DNA of 64,000 bases from HLUCCA09 sp038745585 (GTDB lineage Bacteria; Pseudomonadota; Alphaproteobacteria; Rhodobacterales; Rhodobacteraceae), in contig JBCDLH010000014.1 of assembly GCA_038745585.1 (NCBI GenBank), forward strand, positions 27,175-91,174, read 5' to 3'. A program made the position numbers and the translations under genes. Position 1 is the first letter of the stretch. Each line of letters opens with the position of its first letter. Shown piece after piece: positions 16,590 to 25,122 of the stretch. The notes below the pieces were generated by a model, which worked only from the letters and a program-made list of their open reading frames with translations, had not been told where the DNA came from and made no database searches.

Positions 16590-16973
16590 ATGCGTCCGTT
16601 GATACCCACTGTCCTCGTTGTCCTCGCCGCCTGCGCCACCCCGCGGGACGCCTGCCTACGGGCGTCCTTGTCCGAAATCGCCACGTTGGATCGGCTGATC
16701 GTGGAGACAGAGGGCAACCTGGCGCGCGGCTACCGGATCGAGCGAGAGCCGGTGGTCTCCACAGGGCTCGACTTTTGCCTCGGACGTGGCATTCACGACT
16801 CGGGGGTCCGGATCGGACTGCGCTACTGCAACAGCGTCGAAACGCGCTATCGCGAGGTCGAAGTCGCCATCGACCCTGATGCGGAACGAAGAAAGCTCAC
16901 CCAATTGCGCGGCAAACGCGCGGAGGCGTCACGGCTTGCGCAGGCGCAGGCGGCCTCTTGCCAGCCGGCTTAG
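16590..16973 (+). CDS. Putative lipoprotein, unknown function (127 aa)
   Basis: A 127-residue protein with a short hydrophobic signal and a lipobox ending at Cys15 (LAAC). The mature part contains a helical segment (SEIATLDRLIVETEGNLARGYRIERE), a cysteine pair (FCLGRG and YCNSV), and a second helix with lysine and arginine (ERRKLTQLRGKRAEASRLAQAQ) that may form a short coiled coil. It is probably a membrane-tethered periplasmic protein. AGGA lies eight bases before the ATG. The upstream gap contains TTAACCTTAACC at about 16562. I do not recognise the family. Confidence 0.65.
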   Translation: MRPLIPTVLVVLAACATPRDACLRASLSEIATLDRLIVETEGNLARGYRIEREPVVSTGLDFCLGRGIHDSGVRIGLRYCNSVETRYREVEVAIDPDAERRKLTQLRGKRAEASRLAQAQAASCQPA

Positions 16974-17028
16974 GCATCTTGGTCGCCATCGGCACCGCGG
17001 CGCATCCTACCCTCCGCGGCGCCGCGCC

Positions 17029-17475
17029 CTAGCCGGGCGGCGCGCGGCGCGCGGTCTCTTCCGCTGCGCGCTGGTCTTCGTCGGACAAGCCGAAGCGTTC
17101 GGCGGTCAACGCAAGATAGGCACGCTGGGCCCCCGGCTCACGCCCATCGGCCAGCAACACCTGCCACATTGCCTGCAGCAACGCGCGCCGCTCGCCCGCG
17201 TCGGTTCGCGCGCACACGGCCTGGGCAAAGCGTCCATCCGCTGGCGCTGCGGCCTCGAGCTTCTCCGCCTCGGCGCGGAGCTTGGCAGCGGCAACGGGAT
17301 CGAGGCCGTAGGTCGTCTGCAAGACCCGGTCGATCTGGCCAATCTCGGCGACGTCATAATGCGCATCGGCCTTGGCCAGGCGGACGAGCACACCGGCCAA
17401 AGCATGGCGCGCGTCGAGCTCCGCCAACGGCGTTTCGTACCGTCCAAAGAGGCGATCGAGGAGCTCTTGGATCAT
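17029..17475 (-). CDS. TerB-family tellurite resistance-like protein
   Basis: The 148-residue protein is all helical and fits the TerB/DjlA-type TerB domain, a fold seen in tellurite resistance operons and in many stand-alone housekeeping contexts. Family-like features are ARHALAGVLVRLAKADAHYDVAEIGQIDRVL (about 20-50), with the acidic motif expected of a possible metal site, and the second helical repeat LLQAMWQVLLADGREPGAQRAYLALTAERFGLS. The start is placed at MIQELLDRLFG; the 12-residue extension upstream is basic and unlike the family. No other ter genes are nearby, so a role in tellurite resistance should not be assumed. Confidence 0.82.
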   Translation of the reverse strand: MIQELLDRLFGRYETPLAELDARHALAGVLVRLAKADAHYDVAEIGQIDRVLQTTYGLDPVAAAKLRAEAEKLEAAAPADGRFAQAVCARTDAGERRALLQAMWQVLLADGREPGAQRAYLALTAERFGLSDEDQRAAEETARRAPPG

Positions 17476-17671
17476 GGAATGCGGTTTAGCTCTGCGTAGA
17501 CCCACTTCCAAGGGTTGACCTCTGCTGCAACCCGGCCTCTCCTGCTCTTATGGACGCTGTCATCGGACGCAGCCCCGGGCACCCGCACCGCAAGGCCCAC
17601 CAGTGGTGGCCGCCGCCCCGCGCGCATGTGTGACTGACCCTTTCTCATCGACGCTCATTCAGGAGAGGCCC

Positions 17672-18799
17672 ATGACCTCCGTCCATCTCGACCCGCAAGC
17701 GCGGATGCTCACCCTTGCCTGGCCCGACGGCCAAGAGGCGCGCTTTCCCTATCTTTGGCTAAAGGACAATGACCCGGCTGCATTTCACCCAGACACCGCC
17801 GAGCGGATCGGCGACTTGCTCTCGGTCCCACTCGACGTTGCGCCGACCAAGGCTCGGATCGACAACGATAACCTAGAGCTCTTTTGGCCGGGTGAAGCGG
17901 CGCCGTCGCAGATCGCGCTTGCATGGCTCTGCGAGCATGCGCCGGGCCGCGCGCTCCATGATTTCGCCGATGTCCCGACCCATGCGTGGCGCCAGGTCGA
18001 CCCGGCCGAACTGCCCCGCGCCTCGGCAGAAACGCTGATTGCGGACGAGGCCGCCCTTTCGGATTGGATGACGCAGGCCAAGGCCTGGGGGCTGGCGCTT
18101 GTCGAAGGGCTCGCCGACGATCCCGATGCGGGGATAGAGATCGGCCGGCGCATCGGCTTTTTGCGGCAGACAAACTTCGGCTTGATCTTTGAGGTCCGCT
18201 CCAAGCCCGATCCCAACAACCTGGCCTACACGGCCGAGGCGCTGCCGCTACATACCGATCTGCCCAATCAAGACCTGCCGCCGGGCTACCAATTCCTACA
18301 TTGCTTGGCGAATGACGCAGATGGCGGCGGGTCCGTCTTTGCCGACGGCGTGGCCCTCGCCGAGGCCCTGCGTGCGGCCGATCCCGAAGCCTTTGCGCTC
18401 TTGGCGGAAACGCCGGTCCCGTTCCGTTTTCACGACCGGGATTACGACATCCGTTCGCGCAAGCCCACGATTGTTACCGATGCGACGGGACAGGTTACGG
18501 AGATCTGCTGGAACGCGCATATCGCCGGGGTCATCGACCTGCCCCCCGAACGGATCGCACCCTTCTATGCGGCCTATCGGGCGTTCATGGCACTGACCCG
18601 CGATCCGAGCTTTCAGGTCAGCTTCACGTTGGCGCCGGGCCAGATGGTTGTCTTCGACAATCGCCGCGTCCTTCACGGGCGCGCTGCGTTCGATCCATCA
18701 ACAGGCCGGCGGCACTTGCGTGGTTTCTATGTGGATCGGGGCGAGTGGGATTCGCGGCTGCGCGTTCTGTTGCGGCGGGCAGCGTCCAAACCAAGCTAA
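17672..18799 (+). CDS. Gamma-butyrobetaine dioxygenase-like 2-oxoglutarate/Fe(II) oxygenase
   Basis: The 375-residue protein has the two-part build of gamma-butyrobetaine hydroxylases: an N-terminal DUF971-type domain (about 1-90, with FPYLWLKDNDPAAFHP) and a C-terminal TauD/TfdA jelly roll. The Fe(II) ligands are visible as H-x-D in LPLHTDLPNQ and the distal His in NRRVLHGR, with a 2-oxoglutarate arginine in GRRHLRGFYVDR. It would hydroxylate gamma-butyrobetaine to carnitine, or a related trimethylammonium substrate. No carnitine transport genes adjoin it, so the substrate is inferred. AGGAGAGG precedes the ATG at 17672. Confidence 0.83.
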   Translation: MTSVHLDPQARMLTLAWPDGQEARFPYLWLKDNDPAAFHPDTAERIGDLLSVPLDVAPTKARIDNDNLELFWPGEAAPSQIALAWLCEHAPGRALHDFADVPTHAWRQVDPAELPRASAETLIADEAALSDWMTQAKAWGLALVEGLADDPDAGIEIGRRIGFLRQTNFGLIFEVRSKPDPNNLAYTAEALPLHTDLPNQDLPPGYQFLHCLANDADGGGSVFADGVALAEALRAADPEAFALLAETPVPFRFHDRDYDIRSRKPTIVTDATGQVTEICWNAHIAGVIDLPPERIAPFYAAYRAFMALTRDPSFQVSFTLAPGQMVVFDNRRVLHGRAAFDPSTGRRHLRGFYVDRGEWDSRLRVLLRRAASKPS

Positions 18800-18972
18800 C
18801 GCTATGGCAAGCGTTGCGCTTGGGCCGCATCCCCGCGACATCCGCGCAACGCTCTCTTTCGATTGGCTAAAACTCGCGCCATCGGAGCGCCATGCGCTTG
18901 TCTTTTGCGGCGCAAGCGCTCATCTATAAAGGCTTGAAGGTATCGCCGTACGCGCTCCACCGGAATCCTTGA

Positions 18973-19890
18973 ATGCCCACAAGTCCTCTTGGCTCTAGCA
19001 TTGCGACTGCGTTTCGGCGCGGGGCCGCAGCCGCTGTCTGCGGCGTGGTCGGTCTGGGTGTCGCGCAGGCTGGGGAGAGTGTGCCAGCCAGCGAAGCGTT
19101 CGTGCCGAGCTTTGGCGAGGTCGTCAGCGCCTCGGAGTCACTCTCGGCAACGGCCTCCTCGCAAGCAGAGAGCGGGCGCCGTTTTGTGTTCACAGTGCTT
19201 CTCGGCGCGGAGTCGCGACCCGGCTATTTCGGCGCTGACGAGAATATAGCGATCCCACAGATTTCGCCAAACATTCTGGCGTTGAACCTCGGCCGTGTAA
19301 GCCTGGGCGATCCAAACCGCGCCTTTGCGTCCGACCCAAGCGACCGACCGCTCGGTTTCGGTTTTGGCGGATCGCTCCGTGTGATCACCGAGCGCTCGTC
19401 GGACGATTTCGACGAGCTTGAGGGCCTCGATGACGTCGACCTCTCGGTTGAGATTGGCGCTCAAGTTGGATATGTTTGGACCAATGCAGAAGCGTTCGGC
19501 GCCCTGCGCTATGGCGCGATTGGACATGAAAGCTGGGTCGGCGAGCTGGGGGCAAACCTTGTGGCACGCCCGACGGACGACCTCGCCCTCCGCGTGGGGC
19601 CGCGCTTCCTTTTCGGATCCGACGACTACACAGACACCTATTTCGGCGTGACAGAGGACGAAGCCGCGGCGAGCGGCTTTGACGCGTACGACCCGGATGC
19701 AGGCTTGGTCAGCGCCGGCGTTGAGGTCATTGCAACCTACCGCCTCGGGCGCCAGTGGTGGCTCGAAGGGCGCGCCCGCTGGGATCAGTTCCAAGACGAT
19801 GCCGCGGACAGCCCCATCGTCGAGCAGGGGGCGACGGATCAGGGCACGATTTCCATCGGCGTGCGACGGGCCTTCGTTCTCGACTTTTAG
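18973..19890 (+). CDS. MipA/OmpV family outer membrane protein
   Basis: The 305-residue protein has a signal peptide (about residues 1-33, ending near GVAQAGES) and a beta-barrel with alternating hydrophobic strands. MipA/OmpV features include an early VLLGAESRPGYFGADENIAIPQISP block, FGFGGSLRVI, long strands around RVGPRFLFGSDDYTDTYFGVTEDEA, and an aromatic C-terminus ending in phenylalanine (VRRAFVLDF), as expected for BAM recognition. Family members are small barrels sometimes associated with peptidoglycan assembly or antibiotic uptake; the specific role is unknown. It stands alone between two genes on the same strand. Confidence 0.87.
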   Translation: MPTSPLGSSIATAFRRGAAAAVCGVVGLGVAQAGESVPASEAFVPSFGEVVSASESLSATASSQAESGRRFVFTVLLGAESRPGYFGADENIAIPQISPNILALNLGRVSLGDPNRAFASDPSDRPLGFGFGGSLRVITERSSDDFDELEGLDDVDLSVEIGAQVGYVWTNAEAFGALRYGAIGHESWVGELGANLVARPTDDLALRVGPRFLFGSDDYTDTYFGVTEDEAAASGFDAYDPDAGLVSAGVEVIATYRLGRQWWLEGRARWDQFQDDAADSPIVEQGATDQGTISIGVRRAFVLDF

Positions 19891-20049
19891 GGCACATTTC
19901 GAGCAGTCTGGGCGGCCGAGACCGCCAACTCTGCAAATCTGCCCCCCTCCCAGCCAAGCGTCGGCTTGACGTCCCGGGCGCTAGGCCTCACACCCCGGTG
20001 ACCCGCAACCGGGCGCACCCGTAGGCGCCGAACCGACGAGGAGGCCAAC

Positions 20050-22011
20050 ATGGCCGACACGCCCCATCCCAAAATCACGTTGACTCTGCCCGACGGCGCG
20101 CAGCGCACTATGCCCGCTGGCACTACCGTCGCGGATCTGGCCGCCGAGATATCGACATCGCTTGCCAAGAAAGCGGTCTCAGCCACCGTCAACGGAAAGC
20201 ATTGGGACATGGCCTGGCCGATCGAGACGGATGCCGAGATCGCCATCCATACGATGAAGGACGCCGCGCCTGCGCTGGAGCTTATTCGCCACGACCTCGC
20301 CCATGTCATGGCACGCGCGGTGCAGGAGATCTGGCCCGCTGTAAAGGTCACCATTGGCCCCGTGATCAAGGACGGCTGGTACTACGATTTCGACCGGGCC
20401 GCGCCATTCACCCCCGAAGATCTCGGCACCATCGAAAAGAAGATGCGCGAGATCATCGCGGCGCGTGACCCTGTACGTACCGAGCTGTGGGACCGTGCGC
20501 GCGCGCTTGCGCATTACGAGGCGTCGTGCGAGCCCTACAAGGTCGAGCTAGTCGGGATGATCCCCGAAGGCGAGGCGATCCGAATGTATTGGCACGGCGG
20601 GTGGCAAGACCTTTGCCGCGGCCCGCACCTCCAACATACCGGCCAGCTTCCCGCAGACGCCTTCAAACTGATGAAGGTCGCCGGTGCGTATTGGCGGGGC
20701 GACAACACTCGTCCCGTGCTTCAGCGGATCTATGGCGTGGCCTTCCGCACCAAGCAGGACCTTAAGGACCATTTGCACTTCCTCGAAGAAGCCGAAAGGC
20801 GCGATCACCGCCGGTTGGGCCGCGAGATGGAGCTTTTCCACTTTCAGGAGGAGGCGCCGGGCATGGTCTTTTGGCACCCGAATGGTTGGACGATCTATCG
20901 CGCGCTTGAGGACTACATGCGCCGGCGCCTGCAAGCCGCAGGCTATAGCGAAATCAAGACGCCGCAAGTCGTAGACCGCAAGCTCTGGGAAGCCTCGGGG
21001 CACTGGGACAAATACCGTGAGAACATGTACATCACGGAGATCGACGAAGAGCACGCCAACGAAAAGCGCACCAATGCACTGAAACCGATGAACTGCCCCT
21101 GCCACGTGCAGGTCTTTAACCACGGTCTAAAGTCCTATCGCGACCTGCCGCTCCGCATCGCCGAGTTCGGCTCCTGTCACCGCTACGAGGCCCATGGGGC
21201 GCTTCACGGGCTGATGCGGGTCCGCGGCTTTACGCAGGACGATGCTCACATCTTCTGCACCGAAGACCAGATCGAAGAGGAATGCGCGAAGTTCATCGGC
21301 TTGCTCTCGAGCATCTACGCCGACCTCGGCTTCGAGAGGTTCGACATCAAGTTTTCCACAAGGCCGGAGACGCGCGTCGGCTCGGATGACGTCTGGGACA
21401 AGGCGGAGGCCGCCTTGGAAAAGGCAATCCTGTCGGTGCGCAACGACTACGAGCTCGACCCGGGCGAAGGCGCATTTTACGGTCCGAAGCTCGACTTTAA
21501 GCTGACAGATGCCATTGGCCGCGAGTGGCAATGCGGAACACTTCAAGCCGACTTCAATCTGCCGGAACGGCTCGATGCCAACTACATCGGTGCCGACGGT
21601 GAAAAGCATCGGCCCGTCATGCTGCACCGAGCGATTTTGGGCTCGTTCGAGCGCTTCCTCGGCATTCTGATCGAGAACTATTCGGGCAAGCTGCCCTATT
21701 GGCTCGCCCCGCGGCAGGTCGTCGTGGCCTCGATTGTGTCGGAGGCCGATGCCTTCGTGCACGAAGCGGTCGAGACACTGCGCGCCACTGGACTCCGGGC
21801 CGAGGCCGACACGCGTAACGAAAAGATCAACTACAAGGTGCGGGAGCATTCGGTCGCCAAAGTTCCCGTGATCCTCGCCATCGGCATGCGCGAAGTCGAG
21901 GAGCGGACGGCCACCATCCGTCGGCTCGGGCAAAAACAGACGGAGACGCAGGTTCTTAACGAGATAGTCACCCGACTCGCGGAAGAAGCGACACCGCCCG
22001 ATCTCCGCTAG
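20050..22011 (+). CDS. thrS: Threonine--tRNA ligase
   Basis: ThrS charges tRNA-Thr and edits mischarged serine. The 653-residue protein has an N-terminal TGS domain (about 8-70), the editing domain with its HxxxH zinc motif (HDLAHVMARAVQEIW, about 78-92), the catalytic class II core with the zinc cysteine in MNCPCHVQVF and motif 2 at RYEAHGALHGLMRVRGFTQDDAHIF, and a C-terminal anticodon-binding domain. AGGAGG lies just before the ATG. No leader regulatory structure was recognised in the 160-base gap upstream. Confidence 0.98.
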   Translation: MADTPHPKITLTLPDGAQRTMPAGTTVADLAAEISTSLAKKAVSATVNGKHWDMAWPIETDAEIAIHTMKDAAPALELIRHDLAHVMARAVQEIWPAVKVTIGPVIKDGWYYDFDRAAPFTPEDLGTIEKKMREIIAARDPVRTELWDRARALAHYEASCEPYKVELVGMIPEGEAIRMYWHGGWQDLCRGPHLQHTGQLPADAFKLMKVAGAYWRGDNTRPVLQRIYGVAFRTKQDLKDHLHFLEEAERRDHRRLGREMELFHFQEEAPGMVFWHPNGWTIYRALEDYMRRRLQAAGYSEIKTPQVVDRKLWEASGHWDKYRENMYITEIDEEHANEKRTNALKPMNCPCHVQVFNHGLKSYRDLPLRIAEFGSCHRYEAHGALHGLMRVRGFTQDDAHIFCTEDQIEEECAKFIGLLSSIYADLGFERFDIKFSTRPETRVGSDDVWDKAEAALEKAILSVRNDYELDPGEGAFYGPKLDFKLTDAIGREWQCGTLQADFNLPERLDANYIGADGEKHRPVMLHRAILGSFERFLGILIENYSGKLPYWLAPRQVVVASIVSEADAFVHEAVETLRATGLRAEADTRNEKINYKVREHSVAKVPVILAIGMREVEERTATIRRLGQKQTETQVLNEIVTRLAEEATPPDLR

Positions 22012-22085
22012 GCCAGCGCCGCATTGTTGCCGTTCTCGCCCTACAGCGTTGTCGGACGTGAAACTCCGACGAGGCTGCGGGGCCC

Positions 22086-22622
22086 ATGCGCTACGAACCT
22101 TCCATCCAACTGCAGCGCGCTTCGGCGATCCGCGCCGACTTGCAGGCGCGGGCCGACATGCTTGCTGCGGCTGAGCGCGAGTTTATGCGTGATGCGCACC
22201 ACATGGGCCGGTTGGAGGCATCCTTCGCACGTTGGCTGCTTGAGTTTCGCGCAGCCTTTGGCAACCGGTTTTGCGTGAACGCTCTGCTTAGCCTGCTACC
22301 GCTGCCCGAGGCGGCGTCCAGCGATCCAGCGGAGGCGCGACTGCGCCAGCGCCACACTCTCTCGCACGCTCTCCGCCCCGCCGTCTTCCGCGCCATCGCA
22401 AAGCGCCGGGACGCCTTGGCCTGTGTCGCGGCGACGGATACACAGATAGCGAGCCGGACCCATACGGAAGCCTACACGCTGGCCTTCGCGCCGGACTTCA
22501 CCGGGCAGGTTGACGAGGCCGCACAGCGAGCGCTCGCGTCGCTGCTTGCAGAGCCTCAGGCAACAGATGCCGCCGCAACACCGGCGCGCGATGCGCGGCT
22601 GCCCTCTCCAGCGCAAATCTGA
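22086..22622 (+). CDS. Hypothetical protein (178 aa)
   Basis: I do not recognise this protein. It is mostly helical, rich in alanine and arginine, with an N-terminal helix (SIQLQRASAIRADLQARADMLAAAEREFM) and a middle hydrophobic patch around FCVNALLSLLPLP. There is no signal peptide or membrane segment. It follows thrS by 74 bases. A GAGG lies about 12 bases before the ATG, further than ideal. Codon composition looks coding, but without family support it could still be a chance frame. Confidence 0.45.
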   Translation: MRYEPSIQLQRASAIRADLQARADMLAAAEREFMRDAHHMGRLEASFARWLLEFRAAFGNRFCVNALLSLLPLPEAASSDPAEARLRQRHTLSHALRPAVFRAIAKRRDALACVAATDTQIASRTHTEAYTLAFAPDFTGQVDEAAQRALASLLAEPQATDAAATPARDARLPSPAQI

Positions 22623-23030
22623 AGCGTTCGAGGACTTCGGACGCGCCGAAGAAGGATCCGACCGGAACGCGCGCCCTGCCCGGGACATGAGCCGCGACCG
22701 CCGCCGGACGCGCTCAATACGGAGACACGAAACCCTCACGTGCCCGGCCTCTTGTTGCAAATCGTGTCGGCCCACACATCGCCTATTGTTACAGCATCGG
22801 GCCTGATCCGTGAAACATTGCCGCTCCCCAGGAGCAGCAGTCGGATACAAAATATAATTAAATTAATAAGTTAAGCGGATTACGGCCAAATGCATCGATA
22901 AACTCGGCATCACGGCCGCGTGCTGCACACCCCCGTTAGTGGCGTCTTAGGGTATCGTCCGACTACCGTGCGGCCACGCCATGGCGCGCGTCATGGCCCC
23001 GATCCCTGACGACCTCAGAAAGGATTTATC
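22623..23030. other. 408-base gap upstream of bufA with an AT-rich tract
   Basis: No credible gene lies here. At 22846-22875 there is a strikingly AT-rich stretch in a GC-rich genome, containing TATAAT at 22853-22858 and three TTAA words (22858, 22863, 22871). Farther down, GGTA at 22951 and TACC at 22964 form a short inverted repeat around TCGTCCGAC. These are candidate promoter or regulator sites for the buf cluster, but no clear -35/-10 pair or ECF-type element could be assigned by eye. Confidence 0.5.
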
Positions 23031-23336
23031 ATGTCGACTACGAAATCCCTCGCCCTGGTGGGTGCTGTCGCCGCAGCGGCCTCTGCGTACGCTGCTGCCC
23101 CGGCCTCAGCCCAAGCCATGGAGAAGTGCTTTGGCATCTCGCTTGCCGGGGAGAACGATTGCGCTGCTGGCCCAGGCACGACGTGCGCGGGCACGTCGAC
23201 GGTGGATTACCAGGGCAATGCCTGGACGCTCGTCGAAGCCGGGACCTGCGCCGAGATTGAGCTGCCTGCGCTGGCCGATGGTACGCCGCGCGTCGGCTCG
23301 CTTGAAGAGCTCGACCGCGACCTGCCTACGACCTAA
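23031..23336 (+). CDS. bufA: Bufferin precursor peptide, DUF2282 family
   Basis: A 101-residue exported precursor. Residues 1-29 form a Sec signal peptide ending in ASAQA. The mature part has exactly four cysteines (Cys33, Cys44, Cys52, Cys73) in the spacing of the DUF2282 family: MEKCFG, ENDCAAG, TTCAGTS and EAGTCAEI. In the bufferin family (Caulobacter), an MNIO enzyme oxidises central cysteines to copper-chelating thiooxazoles before export. The gene heads a four-gene set with the MNIO (DUF692), DUF2063 and DoxX partners. The tail after Cys73 (28 residues, acidic near the end) seems longer than in typical members. AAAGGA precedes the ATG. Confidence 0.88.
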   Translation: MSTTKSLALVGAVAAAASAYAAAPASAQAMEKCFGISLAGENDCAAGPGTTCAGTSTVDYQGNAWTLVEAGTCAEIELPALADGTPRVGSLEELDRDLPTT

Positions 23337-23344
23337 GCACATTT

Positions 23345-23391
23345 GGCCCGCGCGGCTGAGGCGATGCCCTAGCCCTGCGGGCCTTTGTGTT
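23345..23391 (+). terminator. Attenuator-type hairpin between bufA and bufB
   Basis: GGCCCGC (23345-23351) pairs with GCGGGCC (23377-23383). Inside, GGCTGAGGC pairs with GCCCTAGCC apart from one mismatch, leaving a GAT loop, so the whole stem is about 16 pairs. It is followed by TTTGTGTTG. It starts nine bases after the bufA stop and 87 bases before bufB. A partial terminator here would give more precursor than enzyme transcript. Confidence 0.72.
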
Positions 23392-23470
23392 GCTAAACTC
23401 CAATGTGAAGGCGTGTCACAAGCCGCGCCCGCACCGCCGCCGCCGCCAGATCTAACGGGCGAGGAAACCC

Positions 23471-24361
23471 ATGCTCGATACACAACCCGTGAATTCGCTG
23501 CCCGCCGCGCCCGGCGTCGGATACAAGTCGCAGCACTTTGACGGCGTCATGAACGCGCCCGAAAGCGTGCGCTGGCTGGAGATCCACGCGGAGAACTATC
23601 TCGGCGATGGCGGGCGACCGATTGCCCAGCTGAAGGCGCTTGCCGAGCGGTTTCCCATCTCGGTGCATGGCGTCGGCCTCTCTATCGGCGCAGAGAACGG
23701 GCTCGACCGCGAGCACCTAGGCCGCGTGAAGCGATTGGTCGATTGGCTTGCGCCCGCGAGCTTTTCAGAACACCTCGCGTGGTCGACCCATGACACCGCG
23801 TTTCTCAACGACCTGCTGCCACTGCCCTACACGGAGGCGACGCTGACCCTTGTTGCGTGCCATATCGAGCAGGTGCAGGACACGTTGGGCCGCCGCATGC
23901 TGCTCGAAAACCCGAGCACGTATCTCGCCTTCGAGGAAAGCGATATGTCTGAGACCGACTTTCTGCGCGAATTAGTGCGGCGCACCGGCTGCGGGCTGCT
24001 GCTCGATGTCAATAACGTCTTTGTGTCGGCCACCAATCAGCAGACCGATCCGCGTGCCTATCTAGCCCACTATCCCATGGCTGCTGTTGGAGAGATGCAT
24101 CTCGGCGGCCACGACGAGGAGACCGACGAACACGGCGCACCCTTGCTCATAGATAGCCACGGCGCCGAAGTCGTGGACCCGGTGTGGACGCTCTACCGCG
24201 AGGTGATTGCTGCAACAGGCCCTCGCCCAACGCTGATCGAGTGGGACACCGATGTGCCGGACTGGCCGGTCCTTGCCGCCGAAGCGGATCGCGCGGCTGC
24301 AATCCTCAAAGCGGAGGCGGCGCGCCGGGATGTCGGCGCCGGAGCAGAGGCATGGGCGTAA
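23471..24361 (+). CDS. bufB: MNIO (DUF692) multinuclear iron oxidase, bufferin maturase
   Basis: This 296-residue TIM-barrel enzyme belongs to the DUF692/MNIO family, which uses a cluster of two or three irons to modify cysteines in ribosomal peptides, as MbnB does for methanobactin. Metal-site blocks are all present: YKSQHFDGVM, LEIHAENYLGDG, SVHGVGLSIG, FSEHLAWS, LLENPSTYL, LLLDVNNVFVSATN, GEMHLGGHDEE, DSHGAEV and LIEWDTDVPDW. It is cytoplasmic, so the precursor must be modified before Sec export. Its end overlaps bufC by 10 bases, which couples enzyme and partner. Confidence 0.92.
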   Translation: MLDTQPVNSLPAAPGVGYKSQHFDGVMNAPESVRWLEIHAENYLGDGGRPIAQLKALAERFPISVHGVGLSIGAENGLDREHLGRVKRLVDWLAPASFSEHLAWSTHDTAFLNDLLPLPYTEATLTLVACHIEQVQDTLGRRMLLENPSTYLAFEESDMSETDFLRELVRRTGCGLLLDVNNVFVSATNQQTDPRAYLAHYPMAAVGEMHLGGHDEETDEHGAPLLIDSHGAEVVDPVWTLYREVIAATGPRPTLIEWDTDVPDWPVLAAEADRAAAILKAEAARRDVGAGAEAWA

Positions 24362-25122
24362 CCCAAGCGGAGTTTCGGCACGCGCTGCTCGACCCTTCGG
24401 CCCCTACGCCCGTCGGCCTTGCCGATCCCGAAGGCCGCCCGGCGGGCAAACGTTTCGACGTCTATCGCAACAATGTGGTCGCGTCGCTCTCCGGCGCGCT
24501 AAGCACGGGCTTTCCCGTTATCGCCAAGCTCCTCGGACCAGAGCAATTTCGCGCCCTTGCCGTTGCCTATTCCCGCGCCCACCCGCCGCGATCGCCGCTC
24601 ATGATGCATGTTGGAGGCGACTTGCCCGCGTTTCTCAACGGATTCGCGCCGCTTTCACGCTTCGGCTATCTCGCCGACGTGGCCCGGCTCGAATTGACGC
24701 TACGCGAAAGCTACCACGCGGCGGATACCAAGCCGCTCGACCCTAACACACTCGCAAGCCTCGGCGAGGACGGGCTCTCGCGTGCTGTTTTCCGCTTCGC
24801 GCCCTCCGTGCGGCTGGTCGAAAGCAGCTGGCCAATCGTCCAGATCTGGCGCTTTAACATGGAGAACGGGCCGAAGCCTGAGCCCAATGGCGAGGCAGCG
24901 CTCGTGGCCCGCCCTGGTTTTGACCCGACCATCGTGACGCTCGACCCGGTCGGTGCGCGCTTCGTGAAAGCGCTCCGAGCGGGCACTACGCTTGGAGCGG
25001 CAGCGGAGGCGGCAGCGGCCGATGCGCCCGGGTTCGACCCTTCCTCTGTTCTCGGCACGCTCTTCGCCGGACACGCCCTGACCCACGTTGCGACCGACCC
25101 CGACCAAGGACCTGCCCCATGA
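24352..25122 (+). CDS. bufC: DUF2063 bufferin maturation partner
   Basis: The 256-residue protein has the DUF2063 N-terminal domain (about 1-95: FRHALLDP, GKRFDVYRNNV, SGALSTGFPVIAKLLG, FRALAVAYSRAHPPRSPLM) and a C-terminal domain starting near SVRLVESSWPIVQIWR. In related clusters this protein partners the MNIO and is thought to bring the precursor to it. The ATG at 24352 overlaps the bufB stop; a longer in-frame extension upstream is only bufB read in another frame. The stop overlaps the bufD start as ATGA, so three genes are translationally chained. Confidence 0.9.
   Translation: MGVTQAEFRHALLDPSAPTPVGLADPEGRPAGKRFDVYRNNVVASLSGALSTGFPVIAKLLGPEQFRALAVAYSRAHPPRSPLMMHVGGDLPAFLNGFAPLSRFGYLADVARLELTLRESYHAADTKPLDPNTLASLGEDGLSRAVFRFAPSVRLVESSWPIVQIWRFNMENGPKPEPNGEAALVARPGFDPTIVTLDPVGARFVKALRAGTTLGAAAEAAAADAPGFDPSSVLGTLFAGHALTHVATDPDQGPAP

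Noticed and set aside
18798..18815. AACGCT-ATGGCA-AGCGTT hairpin after the dioxygenase gene as a terminator
   Set aside because: Short stem overlapping the stop codon and no T-rich tail.
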